Assembly: GCA_029582155.1 (NCBI GenBank)
Contig: CM055906.1
Location: forward strand, 12,829,101 to 12,893,100
DNA length: 64,000 nt
Source: Panopea generosa
Taxonomy: Eukaryota; Mollusca; Bivalvia; Adapedonta; Hiatellidae
Direction: 5' to 3'
Part shown: in pieces, positions 31,601-43,785 of the stretch
Layout: each line of letters starts with the position of its first letter
How positions within the stretch are numbered: the stretch's first letter is position 1
Program-made: the position numbers and the translations under genes
Notes under the pieces: generated by a model
Seen by the model: the letters and a program-made list of their open reading frames with translations, nothing else
Told to the model about the DNA's origin: nothing
Database searches by the model: none

Positions 31601-33945
31601 CCAGTACTGGACACCACATCTCATCTCTGCAATAACGTCGTTCTGGTGATCCTATATGCGGTCAACAAGTTCTGGACACCACATCTTATCTCTGCAATAA
31701 CATTGTTCTGGTGATCCTATATGCGGATAACCAGTACTGGACACGACATCTTATCTCTGCAATAACATTGTTCTGTTGATCATATATGCAGTTAACAATT
31801 ACTGGACACCGCATCTTATCTCTCCAATAGTATCGTTCTGGTGATCCTATATGCTGTCAACCAGCATAAGACACCATATCTTATCTCTGCAATAATATAT
31901 AAATGGTGATCCTATTTGCAATTAACCAGTACTTGACACCACATCTTATCTCTGCAATAACATCGTTCTGGTGTTCCTATATGCGGTTAACCAGTACTGG
32001 ACACCACATCTTATCTCTGCAATAGTATCTTTCTGGTGATCCTTTATGCGGTTAACCAGTACTGGACACCACATCTTATCTCTGCAATAACACCGTTCTG
32101 GTGTTTCAATATGCGGTTAACCAGTACTGGACACCACATCTTAACTCTGCAATAGTATCGTACTGGTGTTCATATATGCAGTTAAACAGTACTAGACACC
32201 ACATTTTATCTCTGCAATAGTAGCGTACTGGTGATCCTATATGCGGTCAACCAGTACTAGACACTACATCTTATCTCTGCAATAGTATCGCTCTGGTGTT
32301 CCTATATGCGGTTAACCAGTACCTGACACTACATCTTATCTCTGCAATAATATCGTTCTGGTGTTCATATATGCGGTTAACCAGTACTTAGCACCACATC
32401 TTATCTCTGCAATAGTATCGTTCTGGTGATCCTATATGCGGTTAACCAGTACTGGACACCACATCTTATCTCTACAATAACATCGTTTTGGTGTTCCTAA
32501 ATGCGGTTAACCAGTACTGGACACCAAATCTTATCTCTACAATAACATCGTTCTGGTGTTCCTATATGCGGTTAACCAGTACTGGACATCACATCTTATC
32601 TCTGCAATAACATCGTTCTGGTGATCCTATATGCGGTTAACCAGTACTGGACACCACATCTTATCTTTGCAATAATATCGTTCTCTTGATCCTCTATGCG
32701 GTTAACCAGTACTTGACACCACACCTAATCTTTGCAATAGTATCGTTCTGGTGATCATATATGCTGTAAAGCAGTACTGGACACCACATCTTATCTCTGC
32801 AATAACATCGTTCTGGTGATCCTATATGCGATTAACCAGTATTGGACACCACCTATTCTCTGCAATAATATCGTTCTGGTGATCCTATATGCGATTAACC
32901 AGTACTGGACACCACATCTTATCTCTGCAATAGTATCGTTCTTGTGATCCTATATGCGGTTAACCAGTACTGGACACCACATCTTATCTCTGCAATAGTA
33001 TCGTTCTTGTGATCCTATATTTGGTTAACCAGTACTGGACACGACATCTTATCTCTACAATAACATCGTTTTGGTGTTCCTAAATGCGGTTAACCAGTAC
33101 TGGACACCACATCTTATCTCTACAATAACATCGTTCTGGTGTTCCTATATGCGGTTAACCAGTACTAGACATCACATCTTATCTCTGCAATAACATCGTT
33201 CTGGTGATCCTATATGCGGTTAACCAGTACTGGACACCACATCTGATCTTTGCAATAATATCGTTCTCTTGATCCTCTATGCGGTTAACCAGTACTTGAC
33301 ACCACACCTAATCTCTGCAATAGTACCGTTCTGGTGATCATATATGCTATAAAGCAGTACTGGACACCACATCTTATCTCTGCAATAACATCGTTCTGGT
33401 GATCCTATATGCGATTAACCAGTATTGGACACCACCTATTCTCTGCAATAATATCGTTCTGGTGATCCTATATGCGATTAACCAGTACTGGACACCACAT
33501 CTTATCTCTGCAATATTATCGTTCTTGTGATCCTATATGCGGTTAACCAGTACTGGACACCACATCTTATCTCTGCAATAGTATCGTTCTTGTGATCCTA
33601 TATTTGGTTAACCAGTACTGGACACGACATCTTATCTCTACAATAATATCGTTCTGGTGATCCTATATGCTGTTAAGCAGTACTGGACACCACATCTTAT
33701 CTCTGCATTTACATCGTTCTGGTGATCCTATATGCGGTTAACCAGTACTGGACATCACATCTTATCTCTGCAATAGTATCGTACTGGTGATCCTATATGC
33801 GGTTAACTAGTACTGGGCACCACATCTTATCTCTGCAATAATATCGTTCTCGTGATCCTCTATGCGGTTTACCAATACTGGACAGCACATCTTATCTCTG
33901 CAATGATATCGTTCTGGTGATTCTATAAGACGTTAACTGGTTACA
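28651..33945. repeat. 65-bp satellite-like array, 5.3 kb
   Basis: About 81 copies of a 65 bp unit containing GCAATAATATCGTTCTGGTG, ATCCTATATGCGGTTAACC and AGTACTGGACACCACATCTT. The left end (28651-29020) uses aacaagttctagacacc and the remainder aaccagtactggacacc, so sequence classes are arranged by position. Block duplications: marker TTCTCTTGATCCTCTATGCG at 32681 and 33264, with matching neighbours (about nine units). Another marker, TACTGGTGATCC followed by GCGGTCAACC, recurs about 1.95 kb apart (about 30 units). Confidence 0.98.
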
Positions 33946-34329
33946 AACACCACTGCAATGATAAAATGATTCTTGGAATGCTCAGAATGCTGACAAATTA
34001 CAAACATTAACGACTCGATTTGATTGGATCGGTTCTTTAGGGATAATGAAACACGTAACAACTTTAATGCACCATCTAAACATGGTATTCTTTACTTAAG
34101 CAGCACTGCCTGAGCACCATGATACCAAGGAAGCAGACAAAATAGCATTTAATCAAAGCACAGGGAGGCTGCTAATTCTAAGAGAATTTATCCTTTTCCT
34201 ATTCAGAACGGTCATGGCGAGACAGTGCAGTCATGATTTCACCTAAACAAACTGTTAAAGTATGTGGCTCATCAGGTTTATATATTATTTTATCCTATTT
34301 GGATATAATAAATTAAATTGTTATTACTT
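33946..34329. other. Short unique stretch between two arrays
   Basis: No gene or element recognised between the 65 bp and 141 bp arrays. Confidence 0.4.
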
Positions 34330-36435
34330 AATAGATCGCTTCTATTGGAATTGTGTTGGCAATCTTTAATTTAGGTTTATGTTGCAAAATGACTGATGCA
34401 AAAATACAGGTATATTTGAGATAAATATTGTAAGCATAATGTGCTTCCATTTGAAGTGCATTGGCCGATCCTCCATTTGAGGTTTTATAATGCAAAAATG
34501 TCTGATGCGAGAAAAACAAAAAAAAACAAAACAACAGGACATTCGAAATAAGGTAAATATTGTATGCATAATGTGCTTGATGTATGTAGGCGAAACATCG
34601 TTTCCATTTGAAGTGGGTTGGCCAATCCTTCATTTGAGGTTTATTATGCAAAAATCTAGTATATTTGAGATAAGAAATAGTGTATGCAAAATGTGCTTGA
34701 TTTATGTTTGCTTCCATTTTAAGTGCGTTGGCCAAAAATGTCCAATCCAAAAATACTAGCATATTTGAGATAAGACAAATATTGTATGCATAATGTGCTT
34801 GATGTAACTTGGCGCGACATATTAGTTTGATTTGAAGCGTTGGCCAATCCTCCATTTGAGGTTTTATTATGCAAAATGTCCGGTGCAAAAATACAAGCAT
34901 ATTTTAGGTAAGATGAATATTGTATGCATAATGTGCTAGAAGTATGTTGGCGCGACATAAAGTTTCCATTTGAAGTGCATCAGTCAATCCTCCATTTGAG
35001 GTTTTATAGCGCAAAAAATATCTGGTGCAAAAAAAACTAGTTCAAATTTTGAGATAAGATGAATATTGTATGAATTATGTGCTTGATGTATGATGGCGCG
35101 ACATATCGCTTCCATTTGAAGTGTGTCAGCCAATCCTCCATTTGAAGTTTTAAGACGCAAAAATGTCCGATGCAAAAATACTAGTATATTTGAGATAAGA
35201 TGAATATTGTATGCAATATGCGCTTGATGTATGTTGTCGCAACATATTGCTTCCATTTGAATTGCATCTGTCAGTCCTCCATTTGAGGTTTTAAAATGGA
35301 TAAAAATGTCCGATGCAAAAATACTAGTACATTTGAAATAAGATGAATATTGTGTGCATTATGTGCTGAATGTATGTTGGCGCGAAATATCGCTTCCAAT
35401 TGAGAATTTAGAACGCAAAAAATGTCCGATGCAAAAAACAAACAAAACAAAAACTAGTACATTTGAGATAAGATGAATTTTGTGTGCATTATGTGCTTGA
35501 TGTATGTTGGCGTGACATATCGCTTCCATTTGAAGTGCGTCGGTCAATTCTCCATTTGAGGTTTTATAACGCAAAAAATGTCCGATGCAAAAAAAAAAAA
35601 AAAAAAAAGCAAAAACTAGTACATTTGAGATAAGATGAATATTGTATACATTATGTGCTTGATGTATGTTGGCGCGACATATTGCTTCCATTTGAAGTGC
35701 GTCGATCAATCCTCTATTTGAGTTTTTATAAAGCAAATCATGTCTGATGCAAAAAAACTAGTACATTTGAGATAAGATGAATATTGTGTGCCTTATGTGC
35801 TTGATGTATGTTGGTGCGACATATCGCTTCCATTTGAAGTGCGTTGGCCAATCCTTCGTTTGAGGTTTTATAATGCAAAAGTGTCCGATGCAAAATAGTA
35901 GTATATTTGAGATAAGATGAATATTGTATGCATAATGTCTTGATGTATGTTGGCGTGACATAACGCTTCCATTTGAAGTGCGTTGGCCAATCTCCCATTT
36001 GAGGTTTTATAATGCAAAAGTGTCCGATGCAATATAACTAGTATATTTGAGGTGAGATAAGTACTTTATGCATAATGTGCATGATGTATGTTGGCGCGAC
36101 ACATCGGTTCCATTTGAAGTGCAGTTTGGCCAATCCTCCATTTGAGGTTTTATGATGCTAAAATGTCCGATGCAAAATACTAGAATATGTGAAGTATATC
36201 TGAAATAAATATTGTATGCATAATGAGGTATGTTGGCGCGACATATCGCTTCCATTTGAAGTGCGTTGGCCAATCCTCCATTTGAGGTTTATGATGCAAG
36301 ATGTCCGATGCAAAAATACTAGTTAGTATATTTGAGATAGGATAAAAATTGTACGCATAATGTGCTTGGTGTATGTTGGCGCGATATATCGTTTCCATTT
36401 GAAGTGCATTGGCCAATCCTCCATTTAAGGCTTGT
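34330..36435. repeat. About 141-bp tandem array, 15 copies
   Basis: The unit contains GGCGCGACATATCGCTTCCA, TTTGAAGTGCGTTGGCCAAT, CCTCCATTTGAGGTTTTATA, ATGTCCGATGCAAAAATACT and GAATATTGTATGCATAATGT. Individual copies carry short deletions and expanded A-runs (for example 35590-35608). Unit length is in the range of true satellites. The minus-strand open frames seen across it reflect the repeat. Confidence 0.95.
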
Positions 36436-36574
36436 AATAGTAGCTTGAATAAAATATTTGAAGTTTTATATTGAGGGACCAGTTATTTTATTTCATTTCA
36501 ATTGTTTATGTTGCTGTTTCGCTTCCCCCATTTTATAACGGTGCCTGTAGTGGCATCTAATGCCACTATTGGCA

Positions 36575-37823
36575 TATGGCAGTATTTCGCGGTCACAGCA
36601 CCATTTAATGATTATTGTTTGTGGACATTACGAAGGAAAGTGATTTAAATCTTTGTGAACATCTGTACCCAGGGTTCACAGGGTCAATTTTTCAGTGACA
36701 ATTATAAACTGATCTGCTATATGAACATACTATTACTTAATGACTTTCATGACTGCACAGTTTGTATTATATAGTAATGGCTGACACCAATTATATTGGG
36801 TTGGAAGAGGCCTTGGTATTGTGTCTATGGTTTGCATTGTAGTTAGGCGCGCTCGCCGTAGTCTGGTATATACATTTATGTCTTGGTTATGCACAAATAA
36901 TCATCATCTTCTTTTGAATGTGTGTCAAATAGAACGCCTGTACGAGTTAGTCAACTTTTGTGTCTTTTGAAAGGCTAGCCTGTTTCTCGCTCGTTTGGGG
37001 CGAACAGTCGAGGCTTGGGCGCCTTCACGGCACGCACAAATACACTCCCTTGCCAAACTTCTGGGTTCTTCTGCGCACTCCAAGGCGCTAGTAGGGTGTC
37101 AGGCCAAGTTTAAAGGGCCAGCTTTTGAATGTGTGTCAAACAGAACCCCTGCACGAGTCGTTTAACGGATGTGTCTTTTGCAAGCCTAGCCTGTTTCTCG
37201 CGCATTTGGGTCAGACCGGCGAGTATTGGGCGCCTTCGCGGCATAAACAAATACTCCCCCTTAATACATTGTGAATGTGCATATGAAAAATAAGTGTATG
37301 CTTTGACTTCTGTAGCTCGTGACTAGCATTTTCTGGTAAAACGTTGCAAAATTAGAAAAATACAACGTGAACATACATCTTAGAAGCTCAATCTTGCAAT
37401 AAACCCATTTCGTCTGATCTCCTTATTGCATCAACAAATCGTGTTCGTAAGTCATTTTCTTGTTCTGACTCTCATGAGCAATCAAAAATACAATCGAATT
37501 GGTAGAAATCAATATTCAAATTCAAGTATATCAACTGATGCAATTATCATTATTGAATATGGATAAAGACAAAACTCAAACAAATGAACTGGTTTATAGT
37601 ATTAGAATTTAATTGGCCATGGCTTCCATAATATATGAATACAAACTGTGCAGTCATGAAAGTCATTAAGAAATAGTATGTTCATCGCAGACCAGTTTAT
37701 AATTATCACTGAAAAATTAACCCTGTGAGCCCTGGTTACAGATGTTCATGAAGATATAAATCACTTTCCTTCGAAATGTTCACAAACAATGATCATTAAA
37801 TGGTGCTGTGACAGCGAAATACT
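36575..37823. mobile_element. Foldback-type element with about 210-bp inverted arms
   Basis: 36575-36783 is the inverted complement of 37617-37823. Matched words include AGTATTTCGCGGTCACAGCA against TGCTGTGACAGCGAAATACT, CATCTGTACCCAGGGTTCAC against GAGCCCTGGTTACAGATG, and GACTTTCATGACTGCACAG against CTGTGCAGTCATGAAAGTC. The interior holds a direct duplication of about 212 bp (36913 and 37125) and no coding sequence. Target-site duplication is not evident. Probably a non-autonomous DNA transposon. Confidence 0.8.
36913..37260. repeat. Direct duplication, about 212 bp spacing, inside the foldback element
   Basis: TTTGAATGTGTGTCAAA, GCCTAGCCTGTTTCTCGC-like and GGGCGCCTTCRCGGCA words occur in the same order starting at 36913 and 37125. 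These copies are GC-richer than their surroundings. Confidence 0.88.
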
Positions 37824-38031
37824 TCCAGTAGTCTTTATAGGAAACATGTGAATATTACGCCACGACGATTCGAACAGGTCCGTCTTGCATGCCAGAAAAA
37901 CGACTTCCAGGAGAGATCCTGAAAAATGTATAAAGAACAACCGAAAACTGTTTGAAAAAGACATACATATTGCAATAAAAAACAGGATGTGGGAGGGTGG
38001 GCAATTTTTGTAATACAAAGAGACACAATTG

Positions 38032-38240
38032 GTTATTAATGAGGCCCTCCCGGGGGGTGGGGGGGGGGTCCCTGTTCTCTTAAAGTAATGCCTATTGTTC
38101 CCCGATCTTCAAAAGTATTTGCCAAAGTTCCCCAGAAGTATTTTGTCCATGTTTCTCAGATCTCTTAAAGTATTTCCAATATTCCCTAGATCTCCAAAAG
38201 TTTTAAACATAGTTCCTTGAACGTACCAAATAGTGTTTCC
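38032..38240. repeat. Inverted-repeat end plus degenerate GTTCCCCAGATCT-type tandem repeats
   Basis: TTATTAATGAGGCCCTCCC at 38032 is the inverted match of a 23 bp stretch at 42186-42208. Next to it a G-rich tract (38050-38070) is followed by six degenerate units of about 30 bp with the words TTCCCCAGA, CTCTTAAAGTATTT and GCC. Similar units, in the same rather than inverted orientation, adjoin the right end at 42060-42180. Confidence 0.65.
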
Positions 38241-38278
38241 TTAAGTAAAACGTCTACTATAGTCTTCTCTATCATTAT

Positions 38279-38494
38279 TTACACACCATCATAATAGCAA
38301 AATACATGCACTTTCTTTCCTTGTCCTTTCTGCAGGCAGATCATGCTCGTCCTCTGTATCTGTTGTCTCTGTATGTCAAACGTCTTGACAAAGGCTGTTT
38401 GAATATGTACGTAATCCTCATCATTAAATTCAATGAATCCGTGTTTGACTTCACTAGAGAGAACACATAGGATATCTTCAGGTGAAATACCCAA
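38279..38494 (-). pseudogene. Orphan coding-like frame of 71 codons, unrecognised
   Basis: On the minus strand the frame from about 38494 to a TAA at 38281 encodes an unusually protein-like sequence: GISPEDILCVLSSEVKHGFI, DEDYVHIQTAFVKTFDIQ, then KGQGKKVHVFCYY. Residue use is balanced, unlike the A/T-driven random frames nearby. An in-frame stop lies just upstream, and no ATG or convincing acceptor defines its start. It may be an exon or, given the repeats around it, a fragment of a transposon protein. No family recognised. Confidence 0.4.
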
Positions 38495-38499
38495 CTTTT

Positions 38500-39719
38500 A
38501 CCCAGGGAACCCAACTTCTATAATCCTTTCAGAAGACTCCCATAGTAACAATGCTTTTATTTGCTTCATGGTCTATGGCTTGAACTTTCAGAGAAAAGGT
38601 GTTTTTTAAGTTTCCTTTAAAATGTGCTTGTAAGTTCTGTGGCAGGGGGCATTTGTGGTTCAATCACGCTGGTTCAAGAACTTGTCCGAGATTTTGTGGT
38701 TATTTAAATGATGTGCAAGTTTGGTCCAGATTCGTTGAAAAATGACGTGGGGGTGCTATTGTGTCTACAAGAAAAAGGTTAACCGACGGACACTTTACCA
38801 CGACATAAGCGCTGCTGGCCTTTGGCAAGTACAGCCAAAGAAGAAATCGAGGGAAGGACAGAAGAGACAAAAAACAGTTGAAAGGTTAATTTACAAAAGG
38901 CAATATATAAACATAAATAATTGACTTTATTGTGTAAACACGATCTGATAAAAAGTTAGATGCCGAGTGGGATTGAAAAAAAAGTTAAATGCCGAGTGGG
39001 ATTGAATACCAGTCCTTACGATCCGAAATCGACGATAATACCCACTGCACAATTCTGCCTGTTACCAACAAAACTCTAAATATATCTTTGTTAGGAATTA
39101 CTATCCAAAATTTATTTCGGGTACATACGATTATGGAATGAAGTTGGGCAGGGTCCCAGACTTATACGTTGCCAGAAACCTCCAAAGCTGTCAAAAGCTG
39201 TTTCAAGCAGTCAACATCTCGTTTTAAAAGTAAATTATGATCAAGTATAGAAAGTATACTCAAAAGCAGTGTCTTATTACAGAGACTGGCAGCTAATAGC
39301 AATATAATGCACACAGCACTTTTAATATATCTTTGATAACTGTTCGAATATTTGTTTGAATTAAATTAATTTGGTACCTAGGTAAAGCTGATAAAAATGA
39401 TGACCAATTCCAATTACCAATTATTTAATATTTTTCTTCTGAATTTAAATTACTACGGATAGAAAAACGAAATATGTTGAAATTTTCATGTAAACAAGGT
39501 AGTCATGATTTAACAAATATCTTTATTAAACAACACATAATAAAAATTAAAATATAATATGTAGAAAAATGAAAAAATTAGTTATTAATTGGCTAAAAAG
39601 AGAAAATGATCACAAAAAAAATAACATTAAACATAAAAATTCTTCATTTCTTCAAATTCAAAAAAGAAAAATTAATCTTTTAAATTTATAATCAAGCCCT
39701 TTCGTTAAGTTTAAACTTA
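38500..39719. other. AT-rich sequence with no feature seen
   Basis: Includes a short direct duplication AGTTAGATGCCGAGTGGGATTGAA-like near 38955-39005 but no gene or element that I can support. Confidence 0.4.
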
Positions 39720-39840
39720 TTTATTTTACTTCGATTGTGAAACAAGTTCTTACAACTTAGGCAAATCACGCTGGAAGACTTCCTGGTTAGAACCAGTACT
39801 AAGCATTTGCGGAAAAGTGTCTTGCCCAAGGACACCAAAG
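39720..39840 (-). mobile_element. SINE 3' body, minus strand, facing the next SINE
   Basis: TTATTTTACTTCGATTGTG, CTTAGGCAAATCACGCTGGA, AGAACCAGTACTAAGCAT and GTGTCTTGCCCAAGGACACC are the inverted body of the SINE at 39920-40075. No head is present. Confidence 0.75.
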
Positions 39841-39919
39841 ATAGCCCTTTCGTTTGATACCATAATCACAAAAATATGTTTTTAATTTTTGAGGAGTTGT
39901 GTTTCCATGATTTAGAAAA

Positions 39920-40075
39920 TGCCACGTGGTCTTGTGGTAGAGAACCGAACCCATGATCGGAGGGACGTGGGTTCGATCCTTTGCCACAGCTATGTGTAGT
40001 GTCATTGAGCAAGACACCTTTTCCACATATGCTTAGTAATAGTTATACCCAGGAAGACTTCGAGCGTGATTTTTT
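39920..40075 (+). mobile_element. tRNA-derived SINE, full length, plus strand
   Basis: Head GTGGTCTTGTGGTAGAGAAC and B box GTGGGTTCGATCC, then CATTGAGCAAGACACCTTTT, CACATATGCTTAGTAATAG, TTATACCCAGGAAGACTTCG and a T-rich end. The open frame reading across it on the minus strand is not a gene. Confidence 0.85.
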
Positions 40076-40869
40076 TTCAAATTCCCAGAGTATTTTAGAA
40101 ACTAGGCTATGAACAGAAAACGTTTAATATCTGGTTCCCATTATCTGTTGCGTGTTGTGTGCTTATTTGAGGTTGAGCCAGTATCCAGAAAAAATTGTTG
40201 GCTAACGTATAAGCGAACTGAACGCAGTCCTGGGATTTGCTACACTATCTGTAATGTTGGACGGATAATCAAAACATGATTATGTAGTTAAGTTTACATA
40301 AAATTAATGCATCACTAAAGACCTTTTTAAAGACCCCGCTTAGATATGTGGGCTGTCCGGACGTGGATATCATATTAGAAATGAACACATCTTAACATAT
40401 TGTTGATATGAAATTTATTTTTATATTAAAATATAAACATAGAACATATTGTATACAAATCCTATAGCTTCTATTTTAGATTACAAAACATACATAATTT
40501 GGATTACGTTGTCATCCTGATATATGTTTTTTCTCGTATTTATATTTAGCATAATTATCCGTATTGTTATTTTCAGTTTTGAGTCACGTATATATTTTTA
40601 TCAACAGCATATACATGTAGTGCTGCCATGATTCTTAACTTCCGTGATATATTATTATTGGAAAGCATGTGCGTACATGGGTGCGTTGATAGATACGTGA
40701 TACATGAATGTGTATTGCAATGTCACCAAGCTTATCTGATTTTTTTTCAAAATCCATGAATACTTTAGAAACGGATTCAATAAAAACATCCTTTAATAGA
40801 GATAAAACATCCTGTTTTTAGATGGGAGTAATGATGTATAATGTGAATATTTTCCATATATACAACACG

Positions 40870-41090
40870 TGCAGATTTAACTGATTTATTTTACTTCAAG
40901 TTCTTACAATTTATACAAATTACGCTCAAAGTCTTCCCTTGTATAACCAGTTCTTAGCATATACGGAAAAGGTGTCTTGCTCAAGGAAATCACGCATGGC
41001 TGTGGGGAGGAATGAACCCACCACCTGCCGATCCTGGGTTCGGTGTCTCTTCCACTGGATCACGCGCCTTAACAAAATTTAAAGGAGCTA
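40870..41090 (-). mobile_element. tRNA-derived SINE, full length, minus strand
   Basis: On the minus strand the head GCGTGATCCAGTGGAAGAG and B box GGTGGGTTCATTCC are followed by CCTTGAGCAAGACACCTTTT, CCGTATATGCTAAGAACTGG and GGGAAGACTTTGAGCGTAA. Same family as 39920. Confidence 0.85.
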
Positions 41091-41339
41091 TATGGTGATA
41101 GATTTTCACTAAAAAGAAGAAGTAAATATTCAGTTTGCGAAGAGATAAGATCCGGGACTTTTGCCGTTGCTGTGCTGGCCCTGCAATCATGTAAGCGTCT
41201 TCGCCTGTTAACAGTTATATAATATTTGTCTTGTTTTACTATATGAATTTACAGTGCATACTGGATGACTGGTCTTTCATCTTCTAAATGAAGTGTTTCC
41301 ATTTATTCTGCAACTCCTCATAAATATTGAAATTTAGCC

Positions 41340-41640
41340 ATAATCTACCACCACAGCCATTACCTCTACAATCACTCCTGCCATTACCATTGCTATTATA
41401 AATACCATTTACAATTATATTGACATTTTCATTAACATTACCACAACCAACTGCCACTACTACAATCACCATCACAACAACTACTATATTAACTGCCACT
41501 ACCAATGACACTGTCACTACCACTACACCTACCGATACCATTACCATTATCATGATCACAAACACTATCACCACTACTTCCATCATCATAAACAATATCA
41601 CAAGCACAGCTACTACTACCATTACCACTACCATTAAATA
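41340..41640. repeat. ACC/ACT/ATC trinucleotide-rich compound microsatellite
   Basis: About 300 bp of imperfect trinucleotides (CTACCA, CCATTA, CACTAC, ATCACC). The Val-rich and Thr-rich frames on both strands are consequences of this composition. Confidence 0.9.
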
Positions 41641-42059
41641 GACATAAAGAATTTACCCATTCATTTGGCATGAAGAATGTATCATTTAGAACTAAGAAAT
41701 TAAGAATAAAACAATATACAAATGGTATACAATGATAATCAAGTATTTAGAATCAGGCATTTGGCATGAATGTTTGAACAAATCATTTAGAATTAAGAAA
41801 TTGGAATAAAAAAATAAACATTAAGCATATTCAATTGAACAATTGGATTTTATCATCATAATACTTAAGTGTGCTGAGTAGAAAACAGTTGCCGATACGA
41901 AATGCAAACAAATGCTGACGGTAATGGAAGTTGGAGCTTTGTGCTTGTCTTCCCAGATTGTTATTTTACAGGCATTCGCCGTAATAGATATAGGTATACA
42001 AGGGATATATGTCTCTGATAAATTTATCAAATTCGGTACTTTTTCCCTTTTTTTATTAA

Positions 42060-42208
42060 AGACAATATCCCTAGATCTCTAATATTAGGCCTTTGATCCC
42101 TGGATCTCTGTTACGGCCGTTACGGCCATTGTTCCTCAGATCTCTGAAAATAATTGGCCATGTTCTCCAGATCTACAAAATCCCTGGGAGGCCCTCATTA
42201 ATAATTTT
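42060..42208. repeat. Right-hand inverted-repeat end with degenerate CTAGATCTCT repeats
   Basis: GGGAGGCCCTCATTAATAA at 42186-42208 is the inverted partner of 38032. Adjacent units repeat ATCCCTAGATCTCTAATA, GGCCATTGTTCCTCAGATCT and GGCCATGTTCTCCAGATCT. Confidence 0.65.
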
Positions 42209-43284
42209 TTCTGCGATTGGATCTCGAAACCGGGAACGCTTGAAAAAGGAAGTTGACAAAACAGAGTTCCTGTAATAATCACGTTTCCGTATTAATGACG
42301 CAAATACATGAATAAAAGTATTTAGAAGCGGTTTCCTCCTTCAGTAACCAGATTTAGTCTTTTACTCGACAAATCCTAATATTGTGAAGATACTACAGAA
42401 TTGCCATTATGTAGTAATGGTTGATATATGTGAAAATGATTCGTTATAAACACGTAAATCATAAATGTAGTAATTCATCTATTAATTTAGAAATCATCAA
42501 ATAAATATGACGATTTTTGTTATATATTGTTTTATTTCGTAGTTTAATATATCTATTATACAACATAGAAAGTATGCACTGTGTTATGTACATTAAAATA
42601 TACAATACACCGTGATATTTATGTGATGAAATAACTTTTTCGCTTTTTTAAAAAATGTTAATGATAACTGTTTCGTTATGCCATTTTGACTTGTACCATC
42701 ATAGGTTCCGTCGGCCATCTCTCAGAATTGGAATGTGTTAGATTCACATTGTGAATTTTTAGGTCTTACTACACAGTTGAATTGTGTTCTTTGTTCTATA
42801 TAAAATAAGGTCTAGGATTTTCATGGTAAAACAAGAATTCCATATAGATTTTTATTGTAAGTTTATTTCATAGCAGGAATATTAAACCACATAAAAATGC
42901 ACAAAAACTGGTAGGTTGACCACGTTGGTTTATTTTAAAAAGAGGGTGCAGTGACACCCTGAGATTTTTTGAAAAAAAAAAGTCCTAAAATGTTCATTAG
43001 TACATGCATATGTTGAAATCCTATAAAAAAAATCAATTAAAACACCAGCACTGTCACTAATTGACACAAACCATTACTATCAGTAATTGACACCAACCAG
43101 CACTGTCAGTAAGTTTTGATAACAGTGATGTCTTATTGCAGAATATACTATACCAGTTTTTTCTCTACTCATCTGCAGCAAGAAATCACAACTACTATGA
43201 AACATTTTGAAAATATTTCAAAACCTAATCACATAGGCCTTTTTTTAAGCGTAAGAATCATGTTACCATGGGAAAAAAGGGGTG
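42209..43284. other. AT-rich sequence with no feature seen
   Basis: A short local duplication (AACCAGCACTGTCAGTAA and AACCATTACTATCAGTAATTG) lies near 43050-43110. No gene or element recognised. Confidence 0.4.
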
Positions 43285-43785
43285 TAACTGTGTAGTACGA
43301 TGTTATAGGCATACATGTAGTACCACAATTGTAAAAAGTAAGTGCTTCCTTTGGGTAGTCGCATAATGGCGGTTATAAATAATCCTTGTTTCTTCTTCTT
43401 TAAAAAATCATTTACCTTATTTTAATGCTCATTTTTTTTATTTGAATGGCATTATTGATGTATTTTGAACATTTTGATAGCATTGTCATGTTAGAATTGT
43501 GAAGTTAGAATAACAAATTGATGCTTGGAAATTGGGGTATGAATACATGCTTTCGGAAGTCGACTTTCACTTTCTAACCAGTTTACACACTGAGCGAAAA
43601 AAAAATCTCTTATATGACACATGACCCCTACATTTCTCATCATAATTTGATAGTGCAGAGTATAACAAACAGTAAAATGTAAGTTTCACTTCTTTAATTT
43701 GGTATTTTCTATGAATGACAAGCTTTCAAACTTTTATTATTTACTATAGAATAAAGAACAAAATCAATGGTGCGTTTACACATGG
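43285..43785 (+). repeat. Dispersed repeat, long copy 2
   Basis: Matches 18041-18535 along its full length, with substitutions and small indels, in the same orientation. The shared interior GGGTAGTCGCATAATGGCGG lies at about 43356. Confidence 0.85.

Noticed and set aside
41284..41671. Val-rich and Thr-rich frames that look like a membrane segment or mucin
   Set aside because: Both come from the imperfect trinucleotide microsatellite.
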